DNA of 64,000 nucleotides from Siniperca chuatsi. Its lineage: Eukaryota; Chordata; Actinopteri; Centrarchiformes; Sinipercidae. This document shows, in pieces, positions 13,150 through 25,968 of the stretch. The notes below the pieces were generated by a model that did not search any database, had not been told where the DNA came from, and was given only the letters and a program-made list of their open reading frames with translations. The translations under genes were made by a program, and so were the position numbers. The DNA is taken from NCBI RefSeq assembly GCF_020085105.1, contig NC_058047.1:20540001-20604000 (forward strand), read 5' to 3'. How positions within the stretch are numbered: position 1 is the first letter of the stretch; the number at the start of each line of letters is the position of its first letter.

Positions 13150-13670
13150 AAATTCAGGACATTTATAAATAAGAGGAAAAAAAGTGGTCCAAGTACACTC
13201 CCTTGTGGGATCCCACAATCGATTGACCTAGGATGAGACATTGTCCTAACAACATCTACCACCTGCTTCCTATCTTTCAGCTAACCCATCTGACTGCTGC
13301 ATTAAAACCAGTGGCTTTCAGTTTGGACAACAAAATAGTATGATCAACCGCATCATATTCCTTCTGTAGATCTAACATTGCCATACCACAAAAATTCCCT
13401 TTACCTCCCTCCTGATGTAGTCAGTTAAATACAATAAACAGGTGTCGGTGGAGTGGGATTTTTGAAAGCCATACTGAAATTCATACAGTGAATTGTCTGA
13501 GAACAGATAGTTGTCAGTCAGATTAAAAATTATCTTCTCAACGATCTTAGACAGAGTACACAATATAGAAACAGGCCTATAGTTTCTGTGATCAAGTTTA
13601 CTCCCTTTCATGTAGAGAGGAATCACACAAAACATTTGAAAGAACATTTCTAACCAAATAAATATCACCC
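13150..13670 (-). pseudogene. non-LTR reverse transcriptase fragment
   Basis: An open part (13668-13372) has PLYMKGSKLDHRNYRPVSIL, a SKIVEK block and FQYGFQKSHSTDTCLLYLTD. The degraded continuation down to 13150 still encodes [20 protein letters not shown] in a shifted frame, the RT motif B region. Endonuclease and 3' parts are missing. It differs from the LINE at 39-42 kb and comes from another, older insertion. Confidence 0.85.
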
Positions 13671-15470
13671 CATAATATTTTAATACGTGTTTCTATTAAA
13701 ATATTCAGAGTTTGCTTTGTTAAATTTTCACGCTTCAAGCTATTCCCTCTCTGACAGCAATTTTGTTAACAGCACCTTTTTTCATAGATTATTTGTGCAG
13801 TGCAGTGCTCATGTTGTTGGTGACTGAAGAGGTGCTGTGCAAACACAGAATGAGAAAAGGAAATCTCATTAATAAAATAACAGAGAAGTCTATCATCTGA
13901 TGCCCTTCTATCAGTGTAGGATTATTCAGCAACAACATTAGTTCCGCTTTATTTTTCAAACTCTCCGCAGCTCTGCTGCCCAGTTCATCTATCCATGTAC
14001 CATATGTACTGAATTCTAACTTAGCCTGGCCCAGTTATTCCAAATAGTTCAAGTTGAAAGCTTTTAATTAAATCTTTACTTTGTTTCATTTACAGTGTGT
14101 CAATCAATATAATTTTCCATCAAAACATCAAAATGACTTCTATAAAAGCCCATAATTATAGTCACAGTCATGATAAAATACAGAGAGACAACATATTCAC
14201 AGAAGATCACATTATCATGTCACTTTTACTCAGTTATGTGCTCCTTCAACATACGTACGAGTGTAATTTAACAGAGAAGGAAAGGCTGGTGTACAATACA
14301 GTATTACAGTACAGCTAAGGTGTGAGCAGTGTAAGATTTGTTGCACAGGAGTATAAATCTCATTGGAATCACCTCAGCTTTTGATCCTCGTAGGTTTCCT
14401 CAAGGACAGCATGCATCTCACTAATTACACACTCGTTATACCCTCTGATGTATTATGTCATATTGTCTTACCTTGAAAAGGGACAGGAAATTGATTTAAG
14501 TTCTTGTACCTTCTTGTGATTTCTTTGCCTTTTATTTTTTTCAGTCATGAACCTTTTCCCCAAGACAATTCAGCAAACATATAAAACTATATGCCATTTA
14601 TTACTCCTAAAGAAATTGAACAGATGTTGTACACTGCTTGACCTTGCCATTTTCTCAGTTTTCAACAAATATATACCATTAGGCTTTTCAATAATTTTAC
14701 TCTTTCACTGTCTTTTAGATGTAGCAAATACTACTATTCACTATTAGCCTACTTTTAAAAAAATTATTTGTTTAGGTTTCATTTTTTCCAGTTTACTTTT
14801 ACTGTATGAAACAATGTACACAATTGCACCATGGAACAAACACAGCAACTGACCAGAGCACTGGGAAACCTCCTCATTACTCATAATCTATTCTATACTT
14901 GTTTCTTTCAGGTTTTTTTTAACATCTCAGTCATGATTTACTCTAGTTTTATCCAAGTAAATTCCTCATCAATTCAGTCAGAGAGTTTTATCTGTACTTG
15001 TACACTGCAAGTGTGAAGAATGATAAATCTGACTCATAATGCCGATGCTGTGGCAAATGTTAATTGAAGTTTACTATTAGATTTTTCTGAGCTCATGTCA
15101 GACTGTGATTGACATGTATACAAATTCATGACAAATTACCAGAGAGCAGCATATGTATAGTCTGTCAGTGGCAGAGAGAGAAAGACAGAGACATACTATG
15201 CGGCAAGAGAGAGAAAGAGAGTCATTGTATAACAAGTGAAAACATTTGCAGCCTGCAGTTAAAGTGGGGCACTTCCCACTGGGTAGTCCATTGTTGTTTT
15301 CAAAAGCCAAAAAGATTTTTGACTTTCTGTGTTTACAGGATTGAGATGAATGCACCATCATGGTAAACAACTCCAGATCAACAGAACTACAGGAAGCTTT
15401 CACTTATTGTCTTTGTGAGTTAGTCATTCACTCCTTCAACTCCTCTGTCACAGTAAGTCAGTCCTTCAAT
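13671..15470. other. region 3' of rxfp3-like, nothing recognised
   Basis: AT-rich DNA that should contain the rxfp3-like 3' UTR just below 15471. No polyadenylation signal could be assigned with confidence. Confidence 0.45.
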
Positions 15471-16673
15471 TCAGACATCCATTTGGACCAGCACCAAAAC
15501 AGGTGGCGCCTCAGCCACTTTGGCCTTGCGACGCAGCAGGTGAGTCAGGCTCGTGAAGGATGGTGTGGCGTGGAGGAGAAGCTCCTTGAGACCTGCCCGA
15601 AACTCCTGGCGAATCAGGCAGTAGAGCACCGGGTTGAGGCAGCTGTTGGTGTGTGCCAAACACACAGTGAGGGGGAAGGCGTAGGCCTGAGCATTGTAGA
15701 AAGCCTTGCTGAAGGGCACGAGGTCAAACTTAATGAGCACTCCCCACAGTGTCAGCGCCTGATTGGGAAGCCAGCACAGAAAAAAGGACAGAACCACAAT
15801 GACAATGGATTTGGTCACTTTGGAGCGACGACTTTGCCGGCCCTGCTCAACGTCTGGGCCCACCGCACCTGTGATGCGCCGGCTGAGGATGAAGCGCAGT
15901 AGAAGCAGGTAGCAGACAGTGATTATGATCAGAGGAATAAGGAAGCCCAGCAGGACCTTCTGCAGCTGGTATAGACCCAGAAGAAGCTGTGGATGCCAGC
16001 TGCCTGAGTCTGGGAAGCGCACCAGGCAAAGCTCCTCATCTGACACCTGGACGCTGGTGGAGTAGATGGCATGAGGCAAAGTGGCCAGCAGAGAGACAGT
16101 CCAGATGCCCAGGCTGGTCCACTTGGCCCTAGCGGCTGCCGCCCGCCGGCTATGCATCTTTAGCGCAGAGGAGATAGAGTAATAACGCGCCATGCTCATA
16201 GCTGTGAGAAAGAACACACTGGCATACATGTTCATGGTGGTGACAGAGCTGATGATTTTGCACATCACACGGCCAAATGGCCAGCGGAAGTCCAGGGCTG
16301 TGTCCACAGCCCAGAAAGGTAAAGTCAGAACGAACTGGAGGTCTGTGATAGCCAGTCCCATCACAAAGCAGTTGATGGATGATTGCTTCTGCCTGTAACG
16401 TGAGTGCAGCAGATACAGAGCCAGGGAGTTTCCTACTAGCCCAAGTGCACAGACTATAGAGTAGACACATGCTATCATCACACGCACCACAAGACTGGAG
16501 CTGTCTCCTTGATATTCCATGATAGATTCCTTGGTGAGGAGCTGCAGCCAGCAGTGCAGCGACAGGTTGCTGGTGGAACCTCCGCTACAGTTTCCAGCGT
16601 TGTCCTCCTGTAGTATTTGCTGCTCACATGACTCTGGAGCCAGTGTTTGAACTGCAGTTTCATTCAGCTGCAT
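15471..16673 (-). CDS. rxfp3: relaxin-3/INSL5 receptor (RXFP3-like), class A GPCR, single exon
   Basis: Predicted plasma-membrane receptor for relaxin-3/INSL5-type peptides; the human family member couples to Gi. The 400-residue frame shows a full seven-helix class A layout: TM1 about 63-88 with GN at 81-82; TM2 about 99-121 with D111; an ECL1 stretch WPFGRVMCKI (C138); TM3 ending in ARY (162-164); TM4 about 187-205; ECL2 motif EELCLVRFPD (C216, partner of C138); TM5 about 235-260; TM6 with CWLPNQAL (300-307); TM7 with NPVLY (347-351). N-glycosylation sequons lie at N4, N28 and N36. The motifs LTLPFWAV, MNMYASVFFLTAMS, SKVTKS and IVVLSFFLCWLP are diagnostic of RXFP3/RXFP4. The start is the ATG at 16673 in a GCCATGC context; the frame is open for 32 more codons upstream but contains no ATG. 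ARY replaces DRY, as human RXFP3 also lacks the Asp (TRY). Teleosts have several rxfp3 paralogues and I cannot say which this is. No introns, as usual for the family. Confidence 0.93.
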   Translation of the reverse strand: MQLNETAVQTLAPESCEQQILQEDNAGNCSGGSTSNLSLHCWLQLLTKESIMEYQGDSSSLVVRVMIACVYSIVCALGLVGNSLALYLLHSRYRQKQSSINCFVMGLAITDLQFVLTLPFWAVDTALDFRWPFGRVMCKIISSVTTMNMYASVFFLTAMSMARYYSISSALKMHSRRAAAARAKWTSLGIWTVSLLATLPHAIYSTSVQVSDEELCLVRFPDSGSWHPQLLLGLYQLQKVLLGFLIPLIIITVCYLLLLRFILSRRITGAVGPDVEQGRQSRRSKVTKSIVIVVLSFFLCWLPNQALTLWGVLIKFDLVPFSKAFYNAQAYAFPLTVCLAHTNSCLNPVLYCLIRQEFRAGLKELLLHATPSFTSLTHLLRRKAKVAEAPPVLVLVQMDV

Positions 16674-19600
16674 GGCCGGACTCTCTTGCTCACATATCAC
16701 CTTGTACTGCAAAGTTGGGCAACTAAGTGTCACAAAAGAGATAGAAAGAAGTTTGTGATGATAGCATTTTCAGCATTCCTGTTGTATCTGTGTCAGGTTA
16801 TCTCCCACAGCGCTGTAGATGCTATCCTCTGCCACAATTATCCTCTTCTCCTCTCTCCACGACTACTCGCAGCTCTGCGCGCCACGACTGCTTATAGGTT
16901 CCACGTGAACGCGCTGAGCTCAGTCCCGCGGTCGACGCTCTACTTCTCACCAGCCAGATTATTGGACTAGAGCGAGTTCACGCTTTGATAACCGCAGACA
17001 CATCAAAGTATCCCAGCATATCCGTCAGAGGTGAAGCTTAATGTATTTTGACATGATACCGGCACCTTCTAGATAATCATGTTTGTGCTTTTGGAGACGT
17101 GGAAACAGCGGTGCGCGTAAAATATGTGTGGAGAGGACGCCTCTGCTGAATTCCGACTGTATAGTAACACACACTCTTGTGTTTGATATTCTCACTCTAC
17201 ACATCTGATGAGGAGGTGCAGGTGAAGGATCGGGGACATAACATAAAAACAGTGAACATCTTTTTTTTTTATAGAGCAACCTCTCTGGATGAGCATGTTG
17301 CGCGTGACTATAAATTTCAAGAGGATCAAAATCTATCTTGCGCATTCCTTGTATAGTATATGTGTTTTTAACAAATCCCCTGGCTGTTGCAACTTTTGAA
17401 TGCAGAAAGGAAACAGGGTCAGGAGCGTCGCTTTAAATTTTAAATAGCTACACCACCAAAATAAACTCTGCCTAAAGGAACAGAGGCCTATTTTAGCTAT
17501 TAATGTTTGTATACTGAAAAAAAAGAACTGATGGAGAAATGAGCATCCTTTTTATCCCAAGTAAAATCCATTATCCATCCAAATCCATCCATTATTGAAA
17601 ATAAGATCAAAACTCACTGAGGTACTGTACTGAGGTACCGCAAGTTTCATGCATCCAGAAGAGTGAATAGAGGTTTACAGGAACTCGCAGCACAAATCAC
17701 TGGAAGTTAATATATCAAAAATAAAATCATAAGGGAGTTCATTACAAACAGGGGGAAACATTTAACTAAATTCTTAGTGGAAAATCCCTAAAATACTGAT
17801 TCTAAAATGTTTTCTGGCTCAGAAGTGCATTTACTTTGCATCGAGCTTGTTAAAATAACCATCTTATGAGACTTATGCTCTATCTGTGTTTTTTTTTTTT
17901 TTGTCCATCCAAATTGTAATAAAATTATGTTTTATTCTTGTTGGCTGCCAGCTGGCATCAAGTGGGGAAACGTGTTGTGCCACCTGTTGTAGCTGCTGTC
18001 ATATTTTCCAACAGTGAAGCCCAGGTAGACTTCAGAATAAGCGTAGAAACAGTTTTAAACAAAATAGAGTTGCCCACAGACTATAAACTACCCCTACAAA
18101 AAGTTTTTGATATCACTTCCCTCCCTGTAAATTTTTAAACAAATTGAAAAGACATGACTGGATGAAAAAAATAATCTGTACTGTTTTAATCCGTTGCGAC
18201 CCAGTTCATGTCATCTTAACAACCCTTAAACCTCCAAATGCGCAAGCACTGACAGTATGCCTGGTTCGATGTTCTGAGTCTTTAAATCTGTTATGCTGAA
18301 TAAGTCTGCACAGGTTGCTCACTAAGAACCTGATATTTCACAGGTTACATACCAAACCAGTTTTCATCTACTCCAAGTTATTATGCAGCTGTGAAGGACA
18401 CCTTACATTAACGCTGTGAACGAAATGTGGATAAAGCCAAAGTGAGCAACTTGAGGAACGGCACCAGCTCATATCAGTAGGGGTGTTACATGAGGAGAAG
18501 TTGCCTCTGAAAGCATTGTGGGATAGCAAGTTCACCATTTTGTAATTCACAAAATTCACCAGGAGGCTGTTTTTTAGTGATTTGCTGATAAAGAAAATGG
18601 AGAGGAGAAGATCATTATGGGAGTTTGTGGGATTTTGTATATCTCTTGCCTCCAAGATGATAACAACAAAATGAAGTGCTGTTTGGCTCAAAGGCACCTA
18701 AATTGCTGGAGTCATAGATTTCCTATTTACACAATGCTCACTAACGAGAAAGCTATTTGACACACCCACAGTGACAACTGAGAAGTGGCGGATCTGCTGT
18801 CACGGGATTTGTTGGCTTCCAGTGGGCCTTTATGATAATGCTCTCTATAGGCTTAAATAGGACAAAGCCTGATGCTTGCACTCCCTACGAAGACATCAAC
18901 ATGATACAAGGTGGGGCCTCAGGTCATACAAAAATGTAGGCTTCCTTGGTCTCCTTGGGAGGCACTGTCTAGTCTGGAAAAACCACAATGGAAGAACCTC
19001 TATTCTTAAAGGGAAGGAACAAAGGTGCCAAAATGTGCCTGAAATGAGTGGACCAGAAGAAAGATTCAGAAGTGTTCAGGCAGAATAGTAATAACGTTTA
19101 TTTAAATAACACTTTCCAGAAACAAACAAGTACAATTAAATAAGGAAAAGTAGCAGAAAGTGTGCTTTGCAGACCACAATGCCACCGTACTGATATCCAG
19201 CAAAGAGAGCTGTTGAGGCAGCCATATTTTTCTTTCTGAGCTTGGAGGGTCAAAGCCAACCAGCTCATGTGAAATTCACCAATAAAAATAGGAGAGCTAA
19301 GGCAAACCCTGTAGTAATACTGATGCAGTGAGGCAAATAATTCAACTTTACCTCACGTGGAAATGACAAGCTGGATTTCTCCAGAAGAAAGTGAGGTCAG
19401 ATTTCCTGCCATTCTTGTAAAATCATAGAAGCTGAAAAGCATGGCTTACATGGCTCCTGCCATACTGACTCAACCAACTCCCAATGCATCTATGAAGGAT
19501 GAAAGGAGCTTCATGTTGACTGAGTTAATGGGTTCATGGGTGTATGCTTGACCAGAAGGAGGAAGTTGTCATTTCTGACATACATGGGGTCAACAAATAA

Positions 19601-22600
19601 ACAGAAGCATGCTGTAATGTGGACAGTCCGGTGGATCCTGAAAACCAGCTCTGGTTTGCTTCCTTCGAATACAAGTGTAACAGATGTCATAAGGGTCTAT
19701 TGCTGTGGTGGAGCCGTGGCAGGAGGGATAGTTTCACATCTAAAGAGAAGCCTTAGTTGTTGTGTCACACTTTCGTTTGCTGAAAGGAAGTGAATGTGAG
19801 GTTAGGGTATGACTGTACAACCGGTTCCCCGGGGTGTTGGGGCTGTCCTGATTGATCTTGCAAATTTTAATGCTGTGAGTGAGCAGACTGTTAAAAAGGC
19901 AGCGCCTGTATCACACAGCTTTTCTTTTTTTTTTATTACTGATGATACTGGAGTGACCCATGTCTAACTGGCCCATGAGACAAGGATGTGTCTTTGACTG
20001 TTCATTCATCCTGCGTGACAGAATCATTAAGAAATGAGAGAATGATTAGATGGATATGTATGGATGTCTTCTTGCCTGCAGTATTGACTGTCTCCTTGGA
20101 TGAATGAACAGTTTACTATCTTGTCCCAGTGGGACTAGAGATAATGCTAAATGAATACTGACATATTCTGGATGGCATAAAAATCTCCCGTAGGAGCGAC
20201 TGGCTACCAGTTCACAGAGCTGGCCTCGGGCTCACAGTCAGGATCACCTTGAGAATGATTAGTATTCCAGGGTGGAAAAAGAACAATTTCAGACTGTCAT
20301 CTGTTAGGCTAATATTTGGTGTAGGTCTAACTCTAGGGATGCAATTCTGCTATCAAACATTCATCTATGACTAGACATCTCCATATCAATTCAGAGTAAT
20401 TTAAGGACGATTTAAATGCATGCTTATTTAGACTCTATCCACAGTTCTGATCCACAAGTAAACTCCTTTGTTTCCGTCCTTTGTTCTTAACATGCAAGGG
20501 TAATTGTTCTTTGTTCACCAAAAACTATAATTCCATTTAATAATTTGAGAGAAACACACAAGATTCAGTTAACATCAAAATGGATTACCAGACCTACCTT
20601 TAAGTCTTGTCCTTGAGCTCCTTGGTCGCTCTGTAGAGATTGCATGGATATTTGCACTTTTAGCATTTGTGAAGACTGAGGTAAATAGTTTGAGTCACAG
20701 TTATTTATGGAGCTTTTTCAGGTTCAGTTTTAGTGTCAAGTGGAGCTCCCAGCTCCAGGGTGACACCGTGCCCGGTTGATGAAACCTTCATGTGTTTGCA
20801 CTGTGTGGGTTTGTGTGTAGGTGTGTGTTGACTCACCCTCACCACCACCTCTAACACCTTCATCCAAATGCACCTTTATCATGCTGTATCGGGGCTGACT
20901 GCGCTGAGTTGTAGTCTGTTTTGTTTGTAATGATTCATTTGCTCACTGGAAAGCTAAATTCCTCTATCTGGGTGTTCTACTTAACAGATAATCTCAGAAT
21001 GGGAAATAATTATCTAAAAAAAACCCACAGAAATTGGTGTCTAGGAGATACAATAAATTAACACGTAATTAAAGAACCAGAAGATTACAACTATTGCAAA
21101 AAGCAAAAAAACAAAACAAAACTAAATCAGAAAGTTCTGCATGGATTTGCATTTAAAAACAACTTGTTATAAGTTGCAGATAGACTTTATATAGTTTTGA
21201 CATGAGTCTTATTTATTAATTTCACCAACCAGTCAAAATACTGTTTACTCTTCTTAACAGGGGAAGAGCTATAAATGTTGTTTGTGTTTAATTACTTCTA
21301 AGAGTGTACTAATTATACATTATGTCTAAATCGCCAAACATCTTAATTAGATGACTGGATCCAAAGCTAATTTAAAATGCTTCCTATTCACACCGAGGTG
21401 TCTGTTCTGCTAACATTTTACAATACTCGCCCTGCCTAAAGTTCTGACACAGTGATTAAAGGCAGAAGTAATTGTTGTGACTTCCAGACATTTTCCAGAC
21501 TGTCTGTGCCTTCAGGATTTATTTACATTTCCCCATCCAAGCCAGTTTTTCAGCAACACTTTTTCCAGGCTACAATCCATGCCACGGTAAAAATGTGCTG
21601 TCAAGGGTAATTTTATCTTTTTCAACAAAATATGGGCAACAAAACAGCTGCACAAACTGTCTGTGGAGAAATACTCCAGAAATGTTACAATGCTGATGAT
21701 ATTTCTGGCACAATCACTGTTGAAACAGTTGTGATTTTACTTTGGTATTATTTGGTAATCACTTGTATTTGGTTCATCCTTGGATATGTGTCTTTATTGA
21801 AAGCTAATTTGTCAGATTGTCAAGTTAAAACCTAAAGCCTGTCTGGCCAAGGCCAGACTGTTTACATAGCTTACAAAATTTAACAGACAAACACAAGAGA
21901 AACAGGGACTGTATATTGTGCTGTTTGCAGTGTACCTTGTTGGTTTTATTCTTATTGGATGTGGGTGAAGGTCTGGCTTATGGAGAAATGTTTTCAGGTT
22001 TCTGTTTTACTTTCATTCTATCAGGACTAAGTTCTTGAAATGTTAATGCTTAAAGGCTGCATATATGCACTTGCACATAAATCACCACAAATAAGTGCAC
22101 AAATTAATAAATGACCGTGCACCGCTGATAATGGACAGCTTACAGTGTATAGTAAAGATGGAAAGAAGTGGCATTAAGAGAGTACAGAAAAATGGGTAAC
22201 AGTTAATATCAGCTCTACAGTAATATAACTACCGTGGTTAATCTAATTCATTAACACAATTAGCTCAACAGAAAGCAAGCGCCAACCAACTATATTGTAC
22301 AGTAGTTACTTATCCTGCAGGCATAATGTCATTTCATTCATTCCATATATTGATTGATGCTAGAGATTAAATTGAGGTTTTGGGGAGAGACCACCAGTGT
22401 ATGTACAAAAATATTTTTATGTTTTATTTTTCAAAAAAATTGCAGCATCCTGACACATTTTTCAGATTTGTGCTGCAGCAGAAAAGCATCACATCATGGC
22501 GAAAAAAGAAGAAAAAGAAAAAAGACAAAAGAAGTAAAACATAAAACCTTAACCACTCTTGCACTTCTCTGAGGTGTGAGATATTGATTAAACTCTGATC

Positions 22601-23422
22601 TTTCATGTTCGAGTATGTGGTTAGGTGTTTTAATTCCCTCTTTATTCCTCTGAAATTGGAAAAACAATTTTGGTAATAAGAAAGTTTGGAGGTACTCAGG
22701 AATCTTCAGTATCACATAAAGTTTATTTGGGTTAGCATCACACCAAGACCATTTTATAGAAAGAAGATCAGAAGATTTTTTTGATAGACACTCAGTCTTC
22801 CCATCATTCCCTTGTGGCTTATCAAACTCAGTGGGAGCCAATCTATGTGTAGAGGCCTCTTGGCTCCATAGGGATTTGGTTAATCAAAGTGATGGGTTAT
22901 GGTGCTGATTAGAGATGCTGATGGTCAAGAGACTTTCACCCTGATTAGAGAAAAAAACAAGACAGAGGAAATAAAAGAGGAAGGGGGACAGATGGAGGTC
23001 AGAGATAGAGAGACGACGAGTCAACCCAGTCACTCATCACCAATTCATGCAAACACTGAGCATATTGTGTGTTAGACGTAAAATGTGCTTATTACTTTTG
23101 TATAACATAACTGATGATAATTTAACACTGAGATTTAAATTCATTAAGGGATTGTTTACTTTAAATTAGTAATTTTACAGAATACACAGTCCCATCCTCT
23201 GCAGACAGTTGATTCTTATTAGTATGCAAATCAAAACTGAGACAAGCCCAGAGCAAAGTCAGCTTTTAATAAATTGAAAAGTGACAATTAATCGGTTTTG
23301 TAGTGATTGGCCACATAGAATAATTCTGCATTAATCACACATAAAAGTAAAACAAGTAAGAGAATTTAATGTCCAGTAAAATTTAATTTTACAGGAATCT
23401 GATTTTATCTTCTATTAAACCC
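16674..23422. other. rxfp3-like upstream region and intergenic DNA, no gene recognised
   Basis: The first few hundred bases are the presumed 5' leader and promoter of rxfp3-like, locally GC-richer with CpGs near 16.86-16.94 kb. The remainder has only short unsupported open frames. Confidence 0.45.
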
Positions 23423-23800
23423 ATAGACTATAACATATGGACGTAGTCTCCATGACATCACCCATAGGTTTCTGAAGAGCCATTGTGAAGCTCAGTATGG
23501 TGGCTCCAGCCGTCGCCATCTTGGCAGTGCCTGACTCCGCCTAACTCCCGGCTAATCCAAAAATGGGCAGAGAGATGGAACGTGGTTAGAACTGAGGCGG
23601 GCTAGCCACCTGTGACGGCACCCATCTGTCAGGCTGTAAATATGTTTATTTTGCTGTGAAGTTGGACATTTTAACATGGGGGCTTATGGGGATTGACTTG
23701 CTTTTGGAGCCAGCCTCAAGTGGCCATTCGAGGAACTGCTGTTTTTGGCACTTCCACGTTGGCTTCATTTTTCATCCCTGGAGTTTGCCGCTTGATTAAA
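23423..23800. repeat. teleost interspersed repeat (GGAGCCAGCCTCAAGTGGCC family)
   Basis: Starts CCATAGACTATAA with ATGGACGTAGTCTCC and continues through GGTGGCTCCAGCCGTCGCCA, GCTTATGGGGATTGACTTGC, GGAGCCAGCCTCAAGTGGCC and GGAGTTTGCCGCTTGATT. This is a high-copy unit I recognise from percomorph genomes. It ends in the pentamer microsatellite that follows. Confidence 0.65.
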
Positions 23801-23810
23801 CTATTAAAAC

Positions 23811-23860
23811 TATATTATATTATATTATATTATATTATATTATATTATATTATATATATT
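23811..23860. repeat. (TATAT)n pentamer microsatellite
   Basis: About nine TATAT-type units, possibly the tail of the preceding interspersed repeat. Confidence 0.95.
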
Positions 23861-24044
23861 TTAACTATTTAAACAGCTAAAAATCAACAGCTGTGACTTA
23901 TTTCAGTCGGGGGTATGTAGGAGACAAACTGGTTCGTAAACATTCACACTGTTGCACTAATTTATACACACAGCAAAAAATTAAAAAAAGAGTGCTTGAG
24001 AGAAATGTTCCAACCCTTTATGTTTTAGCGACACTAAGGATGGC

Positions 24045-24390
24045 TATGTCGGTCTGCTGGTCTGTCGAGTGGTCGACCACATTTATGGTCCCTTCAGGAT
24101 GAATTGTAATAACTTTGATGAACTTTGGATGATCAGGTCGAATTTTGAATATTTACAATACCTTGGTTTATGACCAAATACCAGCTGTACTTTGTGTTTA
24201 GTGCTGATTAGCCAATATTAGCATGCTGGCACGCTAAAGTAAGATGGTGAACATGGTAAACATTATACCTGCTAAACCTTAGCATGTTAGCATTATCTTT
24301 GCGAGCATGTTAGCATGCTGATGTTAGCATTTAGCTCAAAGTGGCACTGTGCCTATGTACAGCTTCACAGAGCCGCTAGCATGGCGGATT
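24045..24390. repeat. copy of the 7.9-9.4 kb repeat family (right-arm orientation)
   Basis: Shows AGGATGAATTGTAATAACTT, TTGGTTTATGACCAAATACC, GTACTTTGTGTTTAGTGCTG, repeated TTAGCATG words and AGAGCCGCTAGCATGGC, in the same order as 9110-9425. Confidence 0.75.
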
Positions 24391-24480
24391 GTCGGAAAGG
24401 TGTGGGGGTAAGGGGGTTTGAGATGCTGTTCGGCCATCTAACAAGCACTTTGGTTGAAGCATGCTGACACCTTTAGGACC

Positions 24481-24667
24481 CTGACACACCAGTTTCAAAG
24501 AACCAGCGCCAATAAAGGCTTTTCTTGACGTTGCCTTATGTCTTTTGTTAAAAGTTTCACTTGAACACACTCCAACAACTCTAGCCAACTGTCAGCTGAC
24601 TGCTGATTTGGTTATTTACTGATGTCCTGATGGTGCCTGACAGCCGACTATTGGCTTGGTGTGTCAG
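24481..24667. mobile_element. 187-bp MITE with 11-bp perfect terminal inverted repeats
   Basis: Ends CTGACACACCA and TGGTGTGTCAG. The interior has weaker symmetry (CCAACTGTCAGCTGACTGCT, GACAGCCGACTATTGG). No coding potential and no clear target duplication. Confidence 0.7.
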
Positions 24668-25968
24668 CTCCATCAAGGGAGAGTTAGAGAAAAGCTGATA
24701 AGGTATTGTGGGGGTTGTAAAATTCCCTTTGTTAAAGTAGAAACACAGATCTGTTCTTCAAAACCTTTCCATCGTTTAAGGTGTTTAAAACTACAGACTT
24801 TAGTTATTATGTAGAATGCTATGTTGCCATATAAGCAAATGTCTGTTTTCTGTGCCTTCAAGGAATGTTATTATAAATATATGTCAGGGATGTTGCAGTA
24901 TTTTTTTAAGTCTTCCAGTTTTAGGATGAATTTGCTGTAATGTGAATCATTTTGGTGGTTTATTATTGTTTTTTTTATTATTCTGTTCACTCAAAAAGTG
25001 ACCAGTCAGTTTCAAAAGTGGATCATTTAATCACAGAATTGAATCGCTGGTCCTCCCTCGAAGTCAAGTCTAGAAAATGTCAACCCGAAGTCATGTTTCC
25101 TTAAATGTTAGATGAAATTCTGGTCCAAGTGGCAGCGAGGATAAGCACACTTTCATCCCATCACTGTGTGGTCTGCACTGACAAGCCAGACACGGTGAGT
25201 GCTGTGGACACAAGCTACAGCCTGTCTTCAGCAAGTAAATATATCAACATGTCAATTATTGGGAAAGAAGTCTGAGTCATGAGATAAGAGGTCATCTGTT
25301 CCACCTTTGGCCCAGTTTTCTGTCTCCCTCTCTGTAAACCATGTCTCCACCGACATCAAACCTAATGTACTCGCCCTTTGAGAGATGGCTTGTCTACAAA
25401 TTGGATCATATCTTTTCAGGCACTGTCAAGGGAAATATTGAGTCTCTTTAATTATTAAAGCTCCAAAACTTCATAGAGAAAATGAATCCAGTGTTTTGAG
25501 CCTACTGATCACACTTTGACATCTTTTATTTGAAGGAGTTTTATCCATGAATGAATCTAAACAAATCAAATCTTCAATGAAAACATGCTTTCAAAAAGGC
25601 CTTTAACATTTTACAAATTATTCGTTAAGATCAAAACTGTACACATCATCCCAGCTCTATTTACCCAGATTGTGACAGTCTCAAACACATTAATTTACAC
25701 TGGTATTTTTATCAAAGCTAGGAGGCAAAGGGTACACAGCTTATCTTGACAGGCAATTTCAGTGTAAGATTCAAATCCATATACTGAAATAAAACAGTAT
25801 CACAAATAAGGAAAAGGAATACAGACAGCATATATATTAAAGGCAAAGCAGGAATCAAAACCTAAATTTCTTTGCCTGTGTAAACAGCAGCCCCTGATAA
25901 TTTCCTGCCCCACCATTAGGAGGAGGACAGTTTGGGGAATTCATGTGGGGGCAATTTATTTATTTCTT
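24668..25968. other. intergenic and creb3l3 3' UTR region
   Basis: Contains the creb3l3 3' UTR just below 25969. The first minus-strand AATAAA-type signal may be at 25793-25788 (plus-strand TTTATT is not present there), so I cannot assign the end reliably. No other gene seen. Confidence 0.35.

Noticed and set aside
15360..15902. 180-codon open frame on the plus strand antisense to rxfp3-like
   Set aside because: Shadow of the receptor's strong codon structure; no domain and no independent start context.
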